Below, piece by piece: positions 25,603 through 34,335 of a stretch of DNA of 64,000 nt. A program made the position numbers and the translations under genes. The notes under the pieces were generated by a model, which searched no databases, had not been told where the DNA came from, and worked only from the letters and a program-made list of their open reading frames with translations. Within the stretch, counting starts at the first letter, position 1. Every line of letters begins with the position of its first letter. The stretch comes from JAGXQV01 sp964527565 (lineage in GTDB: Bacteria > Pseudomonadota > Gammaproteobacteria > Burkholderiales > Sulfuricellaceae): contig CAZGOY010000004.1 of NCBI GenBank assembly GCA_964527565.1, forward strand, positions 1 through 64,000, written 5' to 3'.

Positions 25603-25728
25603 ATGACGACCTTTTTCAGCGAAGTGAAATTCATGCAGTGGCGGGTGTTTTATCTGGTCTATCCCAATCTGCTGGCCTGGCTGGTGGCCTTCGGCGCCTA
25701 CCGGCTGCTGGCGGCGGCGGGATTTTAG
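25603..25728 (+). CDS. Possible small membrane protein or gene remnant, 41 aa
   Basis: MTTFFSEVKFMQWRVFYLVYPNLLAWLVAFGAYRLLAAAGF has one long hydrophobic helix with aromatic residues at its start. No good ribosome site precedes the ATG, and the same frame runs upstream without homology. It may be the tail of a lost membrane protein. It lies in the 440-bp gap 25330-25770, which otherwise holds only the fragment and repeat listed separately. Confidence 0.3.
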   Translation: MTTFFSEVKFMQWRVFYLVYPNLLAWLVAFGAYRLLAAAGF

Positions 25729-25770
25729 AGCTGAGTTGAAACGCGCAGTCCTGATTTGAAGGAGGGAGCC

Positions 25771-25923
25771 ATGGATATTCTGATTGCCGGCGCCAGTGCG
25801 GAACTTGGCAGGGTGTTGCGGGGAATGCTGGAACTGGAAGGCTACACCCTGCGTCTGGTCAAAACCTGGGGAGAAACCCTGGCGACAATAGCGCTACAAT
25901 GCGGCTACGTTGTAGCACTATAG
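25771..25923 (+). pseudogene. Truncated receiver-like gene start
   Basis: A strong AAGGAGG site precedes an ATG that opens MDILIAGASAELGRVLRGML then ELEGYTLRLVKTWGETLATI, the first strand and helix of a response-regulator-like receiver. The frame then enters the relB upstream region and stops after 50 codons. The phosphorylation site is lost. The relB promoter region has apparently been joined onto a cut gene. Confidence 0.45.
25893..25916 (+). promoter_or_regulatory. Inverted repeat upstream of relB, probable operator
   Basis: GCTACAA and TTGTAGC face each other across 10 bp, 35 bp before the relB start codon. RelB-type antitoxins bind such repeats to repress their own genes. Confidence 0.45.
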
Positions 25924-25950
25924 AGCTTCGCTAAAGTGAAGGAGTACACC

Positions 25951-26184
25951 ATGCTTACTGTTGATGTCCGGTCGCGTGTCAATCCAGAACTCAAGGAAGA
26001 AGCGTCCGCCATCCTGAAGGCAGCCGGTCTTGATGTGAGTACGGCCATCCGCCTGTTTCTGCGTAGCGTCGTCGAAAAAGGCGGCCTGCCGATGGAGCTG
26101 CCTCGCGCAAACCCCAACACGCTGACCGCCATCCGCGACGCCAAGGCCGACAAGACGACCCGGACGACGCTTGAGGATTTTTGA
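25951..26184 (+). CDS. RelB/DinJ-family antitoxin
   Basis: 77 aa. Ribbon-helix-helix N-terminus: MLTVDVRSRVNPELKEEASAILKAAGLDVSTAIRLFLRSVVEKGGLP, the DinJ signature, followed by a toxin-binding tail. The ATG has GAAGGAG at good spacing. The toxin that should follow is reduced to about a dozen codons, so this antitoxin is orphaned. Confidence 0.8.
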   Translation: MLTVDVRSRVNPELKEEASAILKAAGLDVSTAIRLFLRSVVEKGGLPMELPRANPNTLTAIRDAKADKTTRTTLEDF

Positions 26185-26186
26185 GC

Positions 26187-26225
26187 GTGCCGCGAACGCT
26201 CGACGAGACCAGCGCTATGAAATAA
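26187..26225 (+). pseudogene. Vestige of a YafQ/RelE-type toxin
   Basis: Directly after relB, GTG opens VPRTLDETSAMK and stops. YafQ-family toxins begin in the same way (M-R-T-L-D-Y-T-x-x-F-K). Only the first 12 codons remain, ending in TAA. Two bases separate it from relB, the usual spacing. Confidence 0.45.
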
Positions 26226-26295
26226 GGGGATGTGCCAGCCAGACTTGTGTGCCTGGATCATCAGTGGGCAAACTGAAGGAGGAAACCGTCTAAAC

Positions 26296-27501
26296 ATGAT
26301 GCGGAGGCACGCCATTCTACTTCTGTCCGTATTCGCCGCCGCCTTGTTTCCGCTTGCAGGCTGCGTGGCGGAGCGGCATTACGAATCCGCACGGGTGCTG
26401 CACGATCTGGTCAGCGGCGAGGGAGCCTCGCCGCTCAAGCGTGCCACCCCCGCGCCGGTGCGCGTGACCGTGTCCTACACGGTGGACGGGCGCGAACGCC
26501 GCGCCGACCTGTATCTGCCCGGCACGCTGGATGGCTGTGGGACGCCCGCTGTCCGGCATCCCCCCAATTGCCCGCGTGCGGCGCTGATCGCCGTGCCGGG
26601 CGCGGTGTCGCGCGCCAACCGCGATCCGCGTTTCATCGCCTTTGTCGTCACTCTGGCGCGGGCGGGTTTCGCCGTGCTGGCACCGGAGATGCCCGGTTTC
26701 CGCGCGTTGCGCGTGCGCCCGCAAGACGCGCGGGAAATCGCCGACGCCTTCCGTTATAGCCTGTCCCGCCAGGAACTCGCGCCCAGAGGCCGCACGGGAC
26801 TGTTCGCCTTCAGTTACGCCGTCGGCCCGACCGTGCTTGCCGCGCTGGAAAACGACATCCGCGACGACGTGCGCTTCATCGCTGCGCTGGGCGGCTACCA
26901 CGACCTGCCAAACGCGATGCGCTTCTTCACCACCGGCTGGTATGCGCGCGACGGCGCCTGGCATCACCTGAAACCGGACGAAACCGGCCGCATGGTGCTG
27001 GCCTACTCCGGTCTCGACTACCTCGGGAATGCCGCTGACGCGACCTTGTTCGATCAAATGGTGGAACTGCGCCTGAAGGACGCCGCCGCCGACCTCGCCC
27101 CGCTCGCCGGACGCTTGAGCGAAGCGGGACGGGCGCTATATGCGCTGGCCGTCAACACCGATCCCGCGCGGTTCCCGCGCTTGCTGGAAGGGTTGCCCGA
27201 GGCCATGCGCGCCGACCTCGGATACCTCGACCTTGCCCGCCATGACCTGAGCGCTCTCAGGGCGCGCCTGTTTCTGGTGCACGGCAAAAACGACAACCTG
27301 ATCCCCTGGACCGAGAGCTTGGCCCTGGCAGCCGCCGCGCCTGCGGGCGCAGCGCGCGTCTTCCTAATCCGGCGAGTGCTCGGCCATGTCGATTTCGCCG
27401 TATCCGATCTGCTGAGCTGGCGATTCTGGACGGAAGACCTGCCCGATCTGTGGCGGCTGTGGCGGGTGGTCGGCCTGCTGCTGGCGGAGCGCAGGCCGTG
27501 A
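26296..27501 (+). CDS. Lipoprotein alpha/beta hydrolase
   Basis: 401 aa. Lipoprotein signal (LLLSVFAAALFPLAGC, lipidation at Cys17), then a hydrolase fold: PRAALIAVPGA, GFAVLAPEMPGF, GLFAFSYAVGPTVLAAL (a degenerate nucleophile elbow with Ser), FIAALGGYHDLP, LFLVHGKNDNLIPW (acid) and VLGHVDF (His). The elbow FAFSYA departs from GxSxG, so activity is uncertain. Start at 26296 (two adjacent ATGs); AGGAGG lies 13 nt upstream. It overlaps the next gene by 4 nt, pointing to a joint role with a ceramidase-like protein, perhaps on lipid substrates. Confidence 0.7.
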   Translation: MMRRHAILLLSVFAAALFPLAGCVAERHYESARVLHDLVSGEGASPLKRATPAPVRVTVSYTVDGRERRADLYLPGTLDGCGTPAVRHPPNCPRAALIAVPGAVSRANRDPRFIAFVVTLARAGFAVLAPEMPGFRALRVRPQDAREIADAFRYSLSRQELAPRGRTGLFAFSYAVGPTVLAALENDIRDDVRFIAALGGYHDLPNAMRFFTTGWYARDGAWHHLKPDETGRMVLAYSGLDYLGNAADATLFDQMVELRLKDAAADLAPLAGRLSEAGRALYALAVNTDPARFPRLLEGLPEAMRADLGYLDLARHDLSALRARLFLVHGKNDNLIPWTESLALAAAAPAGAARVFLIRRVLGHVDFAVSDLLSWRFWTEDLPDLWRLWRVVGLLLAERRP

Positions 27502-28286
27502 AACCGCATCTGGCGCTCATCGGCGCGGCGGCGGCATTGATCGCGCTGGCTTTCCTGGCGCCGCCCCTTGCCCAGCCTTCCAGCTATCATGACTTCGCCG
27601 ACCGGCGCGCCTGTTTCGGCCTGCCCAATTGCCTCGATGTCTCCAGCAATGTTTTTTTCGTGCTGGCAGGCGCCTACGGGCTGCTTTGCCTGGGCCTCCC
27701 GCCCGGCGCGGCAGGACGGTGCGCTTTCATCGACGCGCGCGAGCGGTGGCCCTACGCGCTGTTCTTTCTCGCCGTTGCCCTGGTCGGCCTCGCCTCGGCG
27801 TATTACCACCTGGCACCGGACAACGCGCGGCTGGTCTGGGACCGGGCGGCGATGGCGCTGGCCTTCATGGCCTGGCTTGCCGCGCTGCTCACCGAACGGG
27901 TCAGCGTGAAGGCGGGCCTCATGCTGCTCGGGCCGCTTAGCGTCGCCGGGTTGGGCGCGGTGGCCTGGTGGGCCTGGAGCGAAGCGCAGGGCGCCGGCGA
28001 CCTGCGTCCCTGGCTGCTGGTTCAGGTTGCGCCGCTGCTGCTTGGGCCGCTGCTGCTCTGGCTTTATCCGCCGCGCTACAGTCGCGGCGGCGACGCGCTG
28101 GCGGTCGTGGGCCTCTACCTCGCCGCCCTGCTACTCGACCTGGGCGACCGCGCGGTTTTCGCGCTGACCGATGGCATCGTCGGCGGCCACGCGCTCAAGC
28201 ACCTCGTCGCCGCGCTGGCGGCGTGGCTCATCGCGCGCCATATGGGTCGCAGGAGTCTTGAAATCCGGCAAAGTAAAAGTCATTGA
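27498..28286 (+). CDS. Alkaline ceramidase-like (CREST) membrane protein
   Basis: 262 aa, seven or so transmembrane helices. Family markers: SSNVFFVLAGAYGL, SAYYHLAPDNARLVWDRAAMALAF (the S-x3-H motif and the Asp after it) and GGHALKHLVAALAAW (the paired His). These residues bind the catalytic zinc in CREST hydrolases such as alkaline ceramidase and PAQR receptors. The GTG start overlaps the hydrolase stop (GTGA). Substrate in a bacterium without obvious sphingolipids is unknown. Confidence 0.75.
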   Translation: MKPHLALIGAAAALIALAFLAPPLAQPSSYHDFADRRACFGLPNCLDVSSNVFFVLAGAYGLLCLGLPPGAAGRCAFIDARERWPYALFFLAVALVGLASAYYHLAPDNARLVWDRAAMALAFMAWLAALLTERVSVKAGLMLLGPLSVAGLGAVAWWAWSEAQGAGDLRPWLLVQVAPLLLGPLLLWLYPPRYSRGGDALAVVGLYLAALLLDLGDRAVFALTDGIVGGHALKHLVAALAAWLIARHMGRRSLEIRQSKSH

Positions 28287-28450
28287 TTTGAGCCGATTGC
28301 CCTGAAGCGCGGCGGCGTTTATTTCGGTAACTCAGACGAAGTGCCGGGAACTTTCCGGTGCGTGCGTCCCTCTATGGATGCGGCGTGGGAAAAATTTGTC
28401 TGCTCCAGTTGCTGCGCCGCTTCCTGAAAATTCACCGAACAAGAGAAAAA

Positions 28451-29701
28451 ATGATCTTGCATGTATGGCGGCGTTATGCCCCGTTTTCCCTGTGCGTGGC
28501 GTTGCTCGCCACGCCGCTGTCGGCGGAACCTCTTTCCCTGCCGCAGGCGCTGGCGCTCGCCGAACGGCACAGCCCCTTGTTGCAAGGCGCGCAGGCGCAA
28601 CGCGCGGGCGCCCATGCGGCGCTGGAAAGCGCGCTGGCTTATCCCAATCCCGAGGCGGAAATCACCTCGGGGCGCTACCGCCCGCGCCACGGCGGCGGAG
28701 AAAGCGGGCGCGGCGATACCTTGGGGTTGAGTCAGCCCGTGGAGTTGCCTTCCCTGCGCACCTCGCGCGCGGCGCTCGCGCAAGCCGGCATCACCGTCGG
28801 CGAGGCGGCGCTGGAACAGGCGCGCCTCGACCTGCGCACGCACGTCAAGCAGGCCTACTACGAAGCGCAGCGGCGCGAGGAGGAGGCGCGTCTTGCCGAC
28901 GAGAACCATGCCTTGCTGCTGCTGATCCGCAACCGCGTCAAGCTGCGCGTGGAGGTGGGTGAAGCGCCGCGCTACGAGCTGGTCAAGGCCGAAGCCGAAG
29001 CGCTCAACGCCGGGAGTCAGGCGCGTAGCGCGCAGTTGCGCATTTCTCAGGCCAAGGCCGCGTTACGCGCCCTGCTGGGGGCGCCGCTGCCGGACGACTT
29101 CGAGCTTTCCGCGCTGCCGCCCGCGCCGCAAGAAGCGCCTTCCCTGGAGACGTTGCGCGCCGAAATGCAGGCGCGGCTTCCGGCGCTACGGGCGGGACAA
29201 GCGGCGGCGCAGCGCGCCCAGGCGCGCGTGGCAATGGAGCGCAGTCTACGCCTGCCGCAGCCGGTGCTGAAGTGGAGCGCCGAACGCGACCCGGAAACCA
29301 GCCTGTGGCGTCTCGGCGTGGCGTTGCCGCTGCCCCTGTGGAACCGCCGCGAAGGCCCGATTGGCGAAGCGGTGGCGGGGTTGCACCAGGCCGAGGCGGG
29401 AATGCGGCACCTCGAACTCACCCTGCTCAACGAACTCGACCAGGCCCATGGCCGCTACCAGATCGCGCGCCGCCAGGTGGCGGTCTATGAAGGCGGGCTG
29501 CTCGCCGAAGCGGAAAACGCCCTGAAAGTCGCCGAGGCGGCCTATCGCTTCGGCGAGCGCAGCATCCTGGACTATCTCGACGCCCAGCGCACCTTGCGCA
29601 TGGTACGCATGGATTATCTGGAGGCGCGTTACGAACTGCTTGCCGCCCTCACCGAAATCGAACGCCTGCGCGCCACCCCTTTTGACGGAGAACTCTCTTG
29701 A
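28451..29701 (+). CDS. czcC: TolC-family outer-membrane efflux protein (CzcC-like)
   Basis: 416 aa. Signal peptide (LCVALLATPLSAEP), then two TolC-type repeats with long coiled coils, beginning LSLPQALALAERHSPLLQGAQAQR and ending RFGERSILDYLDAQRTLRMVRMDYLEARYELLAALTEIERL. This is the trimeric outer-membrane duct of a heavy-metal RND pump. The ATG at 28451 follows a weak AGAG site; the 165-bp gap upstream holds no clear regulator site. It overlaps the adaptor gene by 4 nt. Confidence 0.85.
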   Translation: MILHVWRRYAPFSLCVALLATPLSAEPLSLPQALALAERHSPLLQGAQAQRAGAHAALESALAYPNPEAEITSGRYRPRHGGGESGRGDTLGLSQPVELPSLRTSRAALAQAGITVGEAALEQARLDLRTHVKQAYYEAQRREEEARLADENHALLLLIRNRVKLRVEVGEAPRYELVKAEAEALNAGSQARSAQLRISQAKAALRALLGAPLPDDFELSALPPAPQEAPSLETLRAEMQARLPALRAGQAAAQRAQARVAMERSLRLPQPVLKWSAERDPETSLWRLGVALPLPLWNRREGPIGEAVAGLHQAEAGMRHLELTLLNELDQAHGRYQIARRQVAVYEGGLLAEAENALKVAEAAYRFGERSILDYLDAQRTLRMVRMDYLEARYELLAALTEIERLRATPFDGELS

Positions 29702-30837
29702 TACGATTTATCCCGCCCTTTCTCGTTCTTCTGACACTTTCGGCCTGCGGTCAGCCCGATGCACCACCCGCCACGGCGGCGGCGCCATCAGATCCCACGC
29801 TGGTGACGGTGGCGCCGGATTTCCTGGCGCGCCTGACCAGCGCGCCCATCGGCGAGGGCGAAGTGGCGCAGACCTTGCGCGTGCCGGCGCGCGTGGAGGT
29901 GGACGAACAGCGCGTGGCGCGCATCGGTGCGGCGGTCACCGGGCGCGTCACCCAGGTGCACGCGGTACTCGGGCAGCGCGTGCGGCGCGGCGAGGTGCTT
30001 GCCACCCTGCACAGCGCGGAGCTTTCCGGCACCCAGCTCGCCTATCTGAAAGCACTGTCGCAGGAAGAGCTGCACCGGCGCGCGGTGGAACGCGCCCGCC
30101 TGCTGTTCAGCGCTGACGTGATCGGCGCGGCGGAGTTGCAAAAACGCGAAAGCGAACTGGTGCAGGCGCAGGCCGAGCTGCACGCCTCGCATGACGAGTT
30201 GAAGGTGCTGGGCATGACGGAAAGCGCCATCGAAAAGCTGTCCGCCACGCGCGAGGTGCGCTCGCTGTCATCGGTCACCGCCACCCTCGACGGCGTGGTC
30301 ATCGAACGCAAGGTCACTCCCGGCCAGGTGGTGCAGCCCGCCGACGCGCTGTTTACCGTGGCCGATCTTTCGCATGTGTGGGTGGTGGCGGAAGTGCCGG
30401 AACAGCAGGCCGTCATGGTCAAAAAGGGGAAGGTGGCGCAGGCGGAAATTTCCGCGCTGCACAACCAGCGCATCGAAGGGCCGCTGATTTTCGTCGCCGA
30501 CACCGTCAAGCCGGATACCCGCACGGTCACGGTGCGCATGGACGTGGACAACGCCGAGCGCGCCCTCAAGCCAGAAATGCTCGCTTCCATGCTTATCCAG
30601 GGCGCGCCGCAACGCCGCCTGCTGGCGCCTGCCGCAGCAGTGGTGCGCGAGGACGGCAAGGCACATCTTTTCGTGCGCCTGGACGGCAACCGCTTCCAGT
30701 TGCGCCGCGTCACCCTGGGAGATGAAAGCCAGGGCCAGGTGGCGGTGCTGGACGGCGTGAAGGCGGGGGAGGTCATCGTCACCGACGGTACCTTCCACCT
30801 CAACAATGAGCGCAAGCGCATGGAACTGGAAGGCTGA
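29698..30837 (+). CDS. czcB: RND efflux periplasmic adaptor (CzcB-like), lipoprotein
   Basis: 379 aa. Lipoprotein signal (LVLLTLSAC), lipoyl-like half-motifs (GAAVTGRVTQVHAVLGQRVRRGEVLATLHSAEL and SSVTATLDGVVIERKVTPGQVV), a helical hairpin between them, and the beta-barrel and membrane-proximal domains (VWVVAEVPEQQAV, ALKPEMLASMLIQG). It lacks the extra CzcB N- or C-terminal metal-binding His-rich or Met-rich domains. The TTG start overlaps the czcC stop; the czcA gene starts 1 nt after its stop. Confidence 0.85.
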   Translation: MIRFIPPFLVLLTLSACGQPDAPPATAAAPSDPTLVTVAPDFLARLTSAPIGEGEVAQTLRVPARVEVDEQRVARIGAAVTGRVTQVHAVLGQRVRRGEVLATLHSAELSGTQLAYLKALSQEELHRRAVERARLLFSADVIGAAELQKRESELVQAQAELHASHDELKVLGMTESAIEKLSATREVRSLSSVTATLDGVVIERKVTPGQVVQPADALFTVADLSHVWVVAEVPEQQAVMVKKGKVAQAEISALHNQRIEGPLIFVADTVKPDTRTVTVRMDVDNAERALKPEMLASMLIQGAPQRRLLAPAAAVVREDGKAHLFVRLDGNRFQLRRVTLGDESQGQVAVLDGVKAGEVIVTDGTFHLNNERKRMELEG

Positions 30838-30838
30838 C

Positions 30839-33800
30839 ATGCTGGAATACATCATCCGTGCGGCGCTCAAACAGCGCCTGATCGTCGCCGTGGTGGCGGT
30901 GTGCCTGCTGGCCTTCGGGCTGGACGCGGCGCGCAAGCTCTCGGTCGATGCCTTTCCTGACGTGACCAACGTGCAGGTGCAGATCGCCACTGAGGCCAAG
31001 GGACGCTCTCCCGAGGAAGTCGAGCGTTTCGTCACCGTGCCGCTGGAAATGGCCATGACCGGCCTGCCGGGGCTGGAGGAAATGCGCTCGTTGAACAAGC
31101 CGGGGCTGTCGCTCATCACTCTGGTGTTCACCGATGCCACCGATGTCTATTTCGCCCGCCAACTGGTGATGGAGCGGCTCATCGAGGTGGCTGGGCGCAT
31201 GCCGCAGGGGGTATCGCCGACCTTGGGGCCGCTTTCCACGGGGCTGGGCGAAGTCTATCAATACACGCTGGAGCACAAGGACGATGGTGCTCGCGCGCTC
31301 GGCGAAGAAGAACTCACGCGCCGCCGCATCGCCCAGGACTGGGTGGTGCGCCCGCTGCTGCGCGGCATTCCCGGCGTGGCGGAGATCAACTCGCAGGGCG
31401 GCTACGTCAAGCAATACCAGGTGCAGGTGAACCCCGACCGCATGCGCCATTACCGGGTGACCCTGCAGGACGTGTATCAGGCGCTGGCCCACAACAACGC
31501 CAATTCCGGCGGCGGCGTGCTGCCGCATTACGCCGAACAGTACCTGATCCGTGGCATCGGCCTGATCCGCGATCTCGAAGACATCCGCGTTATCGTGCTC
31601 AAGGAGGAGAACGGCGTGCCGGTGTACCTGCGCGACGTGGCGGAAGCAACCATCGGCCACGAGGTACGCCAGGGCGCGGTGGTCAAGAACGGCGTAACAG
31701 AGGCGGTGGGCGGCATCGTCATGATGATGCGCGCCGGCAACGCCAAGGAGGTGGTGTCGCGCATCAAGGCGCGGGTGGCGGAAATCAACGAGCGCAACAT
31801 GCTGCCGGACGGCCTGAAGATCGTGCCCTACTACGACCGCAGCGAACTGGTGGACGCGGCGCTTTACACCGTGGTCAAGGTGTTGCTCGAAGGCGTGGTG
31901 CTGGTGGTGGTGGTGCTGTTCCTGTTTCTCGGCGACGTGCGTTCATCGATCATCGTGGTCGCCAGTCTGATTCTTACGCCGCTGATGACTTTCATGGTGA
32001 TGAACCACTACGGCATTTCCGCCAACCTGATGTCGCTGGGCGGACTGGCTATCGCCATCGGGCTGATTGTCGACGGCTCGGTGGTGGTGGTGGAAAACGC
32101 CTTCCAGCGCCTCGCCGAGCGCAAGGGCAGCGGTCTGAGCCGTGCGCGCGTGGTGCTCGATGCAGCATCCGAGGTGGCCACGCCGGTGGTGTTCGGCGTG
32201 GGCATCATCATCCTGGTGTTCCTGCCGCTGATGACTCTGCACGGCATGGAAGGCAAGATGTTCGCGCCGCTCGCTTACACTATCGCCATCGCCCTTTCCA
32301 TTTCGCTGTTGCTGGCGCTTACCCTCACCCCGGCCTTGAGTTCCTACCTGCTGGTGGGGCGCGACGAGCACGACACCCGCCTGGTTTCCGCCCTGAAGAC
32401 GCCCTATCTGCATCTGCTCGACCTGGCGCTCAGGAACAGCCGCAAAACCGTGGCTGTCGCGCTCAGTGCGTTCGTCGGCGCGCTGTTGATGTTGCCGCTG
32501 CTCGGCACGGCGTTCATCCCGGAAATGAAGGAAGGCTCCATCGTGCCGGGCATCAACCGCGTGGCCAACATCTCGCTGGAGGAATCCATCCGCATGGAAA
32601 TGGAAGCCATGCGCCTGGTCATGCAGGTACCGGGCGTGAAATCCGCTATCTCCGGCGTGGGGCGCGGGGAAAGCCCGGCCGACCCGCAGGGGCAGAACGA
32701 ATCCACCCCCATCGTCAGCCTGAAACCCCGCGACGAATGGCCGAAGGGCTGGACGCAGGACGACATCGCCGCCGCCATCCGCGAAAAGCTGCTGGCGCTG
32801 CCCGGCGCGCAGGTCGTCATGGCGCAGCCGATTTCCGACCGGGTGGACGAAATGGTTACCGGCGTGCGTTCGGATGTGGCCATCAAGCTGTTCGGCGACG
32901 ATCTCGACATGCTCAAGCAGAAAGGCGATGCCATCGCCCGCGTCGCCGCCGGGGTGTCCGGCGCGCAGGACATCCGCGTGGAGCGCGTTACCGGCCAGCA
33001 ATACCTTTCCATTGACATCGACCGCATGGCTCTCTCGCGCCACGGCCTCAACGTGGCGGATATCCACGACGTGATCGAAACTGCCATCGGTGGCAAGGTG
33101 GCCACCGAAATTTACGAAGGCGAGCGGCGCTTCGGCGCTGCGGTGCGCCTGCCGGAACGTTTCCGCGGCGACGTGGGAACCGTCCGCGACCTGCTGGTGT
33201 CCTCGCCCAACGGTGCCCAGGTGGCGCTGAAAAACCTGGCCACCATCCGCGTGCAGGACGGCCCGGCGCAGATCAGCCGCGAGAAGGCCAAGCGCCGCAT
33301 CGTGGTGGGGGTGAACGTGAAGGACCGCGACCTCGGCGGCTTCGTCGCCGAATTGCAGCAGGCGGTGGACAACCGGGTCAAGCTGCCGGAAGGCTATTAT
33401 CTGGAATGGGGCGGCCAGTTCCAGAACATGGAGCGGGCCTTGGGGCACCTGGCGATCATCGTCCCGGTGACCATCGCGGCGATTTTCTTCCTGCTGTTCC
33501 TGCTGTTCGGCTCGCTGCGCTATGCCTCGCTCATCATCCTGGTGCTGCCCTTCGCCTCCATCGGCGGAGTGGTGGCGCTGTTCCTCACCGGTGAATACCT
33601 GTCGGTGCCGGCCTCGGTGGGCTTCATCGCCTTGTGGGGCATCGCGGTGCTCAACGGCGTGGTTCTGGTATCCTACATCCGCAAGCTGCGCGACGAAGGG
33701 TTGAGCCAGGACAACGCCGTGGTGCAGGGGTGCAAGCAGCGTTTCCGCCCGGTGCTGATGACCGCCACGGTGGCCATGCTCGGGCTGATTCCCATGCTGT

Positions 33801-33940
33801 TCGCCAGCGGGCCGGGGTCGGAAGTGCAGCGTCCGCTTGCCATCGTGGTGATCGGCGGGCTGATTACCTCCACGCTGCTCACACTGGTGGTGCTGCCGAC
33901 ACTTTACAAATGGTTCGAGGAAAAGCCCGTCGAGGCTTGA
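30839..33940 (+). CDS. czcA: Heavy-metal RND transporter (CzcA/CusA family)
   Basis: 1033 aa, full length with 12 transmembrane helices. Landmarks: FPDVTNVQVQIATEAKG, SLSTGLGEVYQY (as PLSTGLGE), and helix 4 GLAIAIGLIVDGSVVVVEN. Zinc/cobalt CzcA pumps have DFG in this helix and copper pumps have a Met-rich site; here DFG is AIG with the later Asp and Glu kept, so the metal is not assigned, although nickel or divalent cation subgroups come closest. It is in the middle of a czcCBA-PII operon. Confidence 0.85.
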   Translation: MLEYIIRAALKQRLIVAVVAVCLLAFGLDAARKLSVDAFPDVTNVQVQIATEAKGRSPEEVERFVTVPLEMAMTGLPGLEEMRSLNKPGLSLITLVFTDATDVYFARQLVMERLIEVAGRMPQGVSPTLGPLSTGLGEVYQYTLEHKDDGARALGEEELTRRRIAQDWVVRPLLRGIPGVAEINSQGGYVKQYQVQVNPDRMRHYRVTLQDVYQALAHNNANSGGGVLPHYAEQYLIRGIGLIRDLEDIRVIVLKEENGVPVYLRDVAEATIGHEVRQGAVVKNGVTEAVGGIVMMMRAGNAKEVVSRIKARVAEINERNMLPDGLKIVPYYDRSELVDAALYTVVKVLLEGVVLVVVVLFLFLGDVRSSIIVVASLILTPLMTFMVMNHYGISANLMSLGGLAIAIGLIVDGSVVVVENAFQRLAERKGSGLSRARVVLDAASEVATPVVFGVGIIILVFLPLMTLHGMEGKMFAPLAYTIAIALSISLLLALTLTPALSSYLLVGRDEHDTRLVSALKTPYLHLLDLALRNSRKTVAVALSAFVGALLMLPLLGTAFIPEMKEGSIVPGINRVANISLEESIRMEMEAMRLVMQVPGVKSAISGVGRGESPADPQGQNESTPIVSLKPRDEWPKGWTQDDIAAAIREKLLALPGAQVVMAQPISDRVDEMVTGVRSDVAIKLFGDDLDMLKQKGDAIARVAAGVSGAQDIRVERVTGQQYLSIDIDRMALSRHGLNVADIHDVIETAIGGKVATEIYEGERRFGAAVRLPERFRGDVGTVRDLLVSSPNGAQVALKNLATIRVQDGPAQISREKAKRRIVVGVNVKDRDLGGFVAELQQAVDNRVKLPEGYYLEWGGQFQNMERALGHLAIIVPVTIAAIFFLLFLLFGSLRYASLIILVLPFASIGGVVALFLTGEYLSVPASVGFIALWGIAVLNGVVLVSYIRKLRDEGLSQDNAVVQGCKQRFRPVLMTATVAMLGLIPMLFASGPGSEVQRPLAIVVIGGLITSTLLTLVVLPTLYKWFEEKPVEA

Positions 33941-33958
33941 ACCCAGCAGGAGATAAAA

Positions 33959-34285
33959 ATGAAGGAAATCAAGGCCATCATCCGCCCGACCCGCTTGCAT
34001 CATGTTCGTGATGCCTTCCGCGGCCTGCCCGGCTTTCCGGGCATGAACATCTCGCGCGTGGAAGGGTGCAGCTTCCATGAGGGCACCGAGCAGCACGATA
34101 CGCTGAAGGAAGAGCTGACCGACTTCACCAAGAAGCTGCGCATCGAAATCGTCGCGCCCGACGAGATGGTGCCCGACATCCTGCGCATCATTCACCGCCA
34201 CGCCCATACCGGCCATACCGGAGACGGCGTGCTGTGGGTCACGGAAGTGAGCGGCTTCATGCACCTGCGCGACGCGCCGGGTTGA
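33959..34285 (+). CDS. P-II-like regulator linked to the RND pump
   Basis: 108 aa, P-II fold: MKEIKAIIRPTRLHHVRDAFRGLPGFPGMNISRVEGC, a T-loop region shortened and rich in Glu/His (FHEGTEQHDTLKEELTDF), and VAPDEMVPDILRIIHRHAHTGHTGDGVLWVTEV. The T-loop lacks the Tyr of GlnB, so it is not a nitrogen regulator. P-II-like proteins at the end of CzcCBA operons probably bind metal or nucleotide; the added His residues fit this. Starts 18 bp after czcA with AGGAG. Confidence 0.8.
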   Translation: MKEIKAIIRPTRLHHVRDAFRGLPGFPGMNISRVEGCSFHEGTEQHDTLKEELTDFTKKLRIEIVAPDEMVPDILRIIHRHAHTGHTGDGVLWVTEVSGFMHLRDAPG

Positions 34286-34335
34286 GCGGCTTCAGTATTT
34301 CCCCAGAGACCTCTGCGCGTCCCGTCCAGCGCTAT

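Noticed and set aside
25311..25634. 107-aa minus-strand frame
   Set aside because: Composition is unlike a protein; another frame over the same DNA reads better and was listed as a gene fragment.
31943..34264. 773-aa minus-strand open frame opposite czcA
   Set aside because: His/Gln/Arg-rich product typical of antisense frames of RND genes; czcA is full length and conserved.
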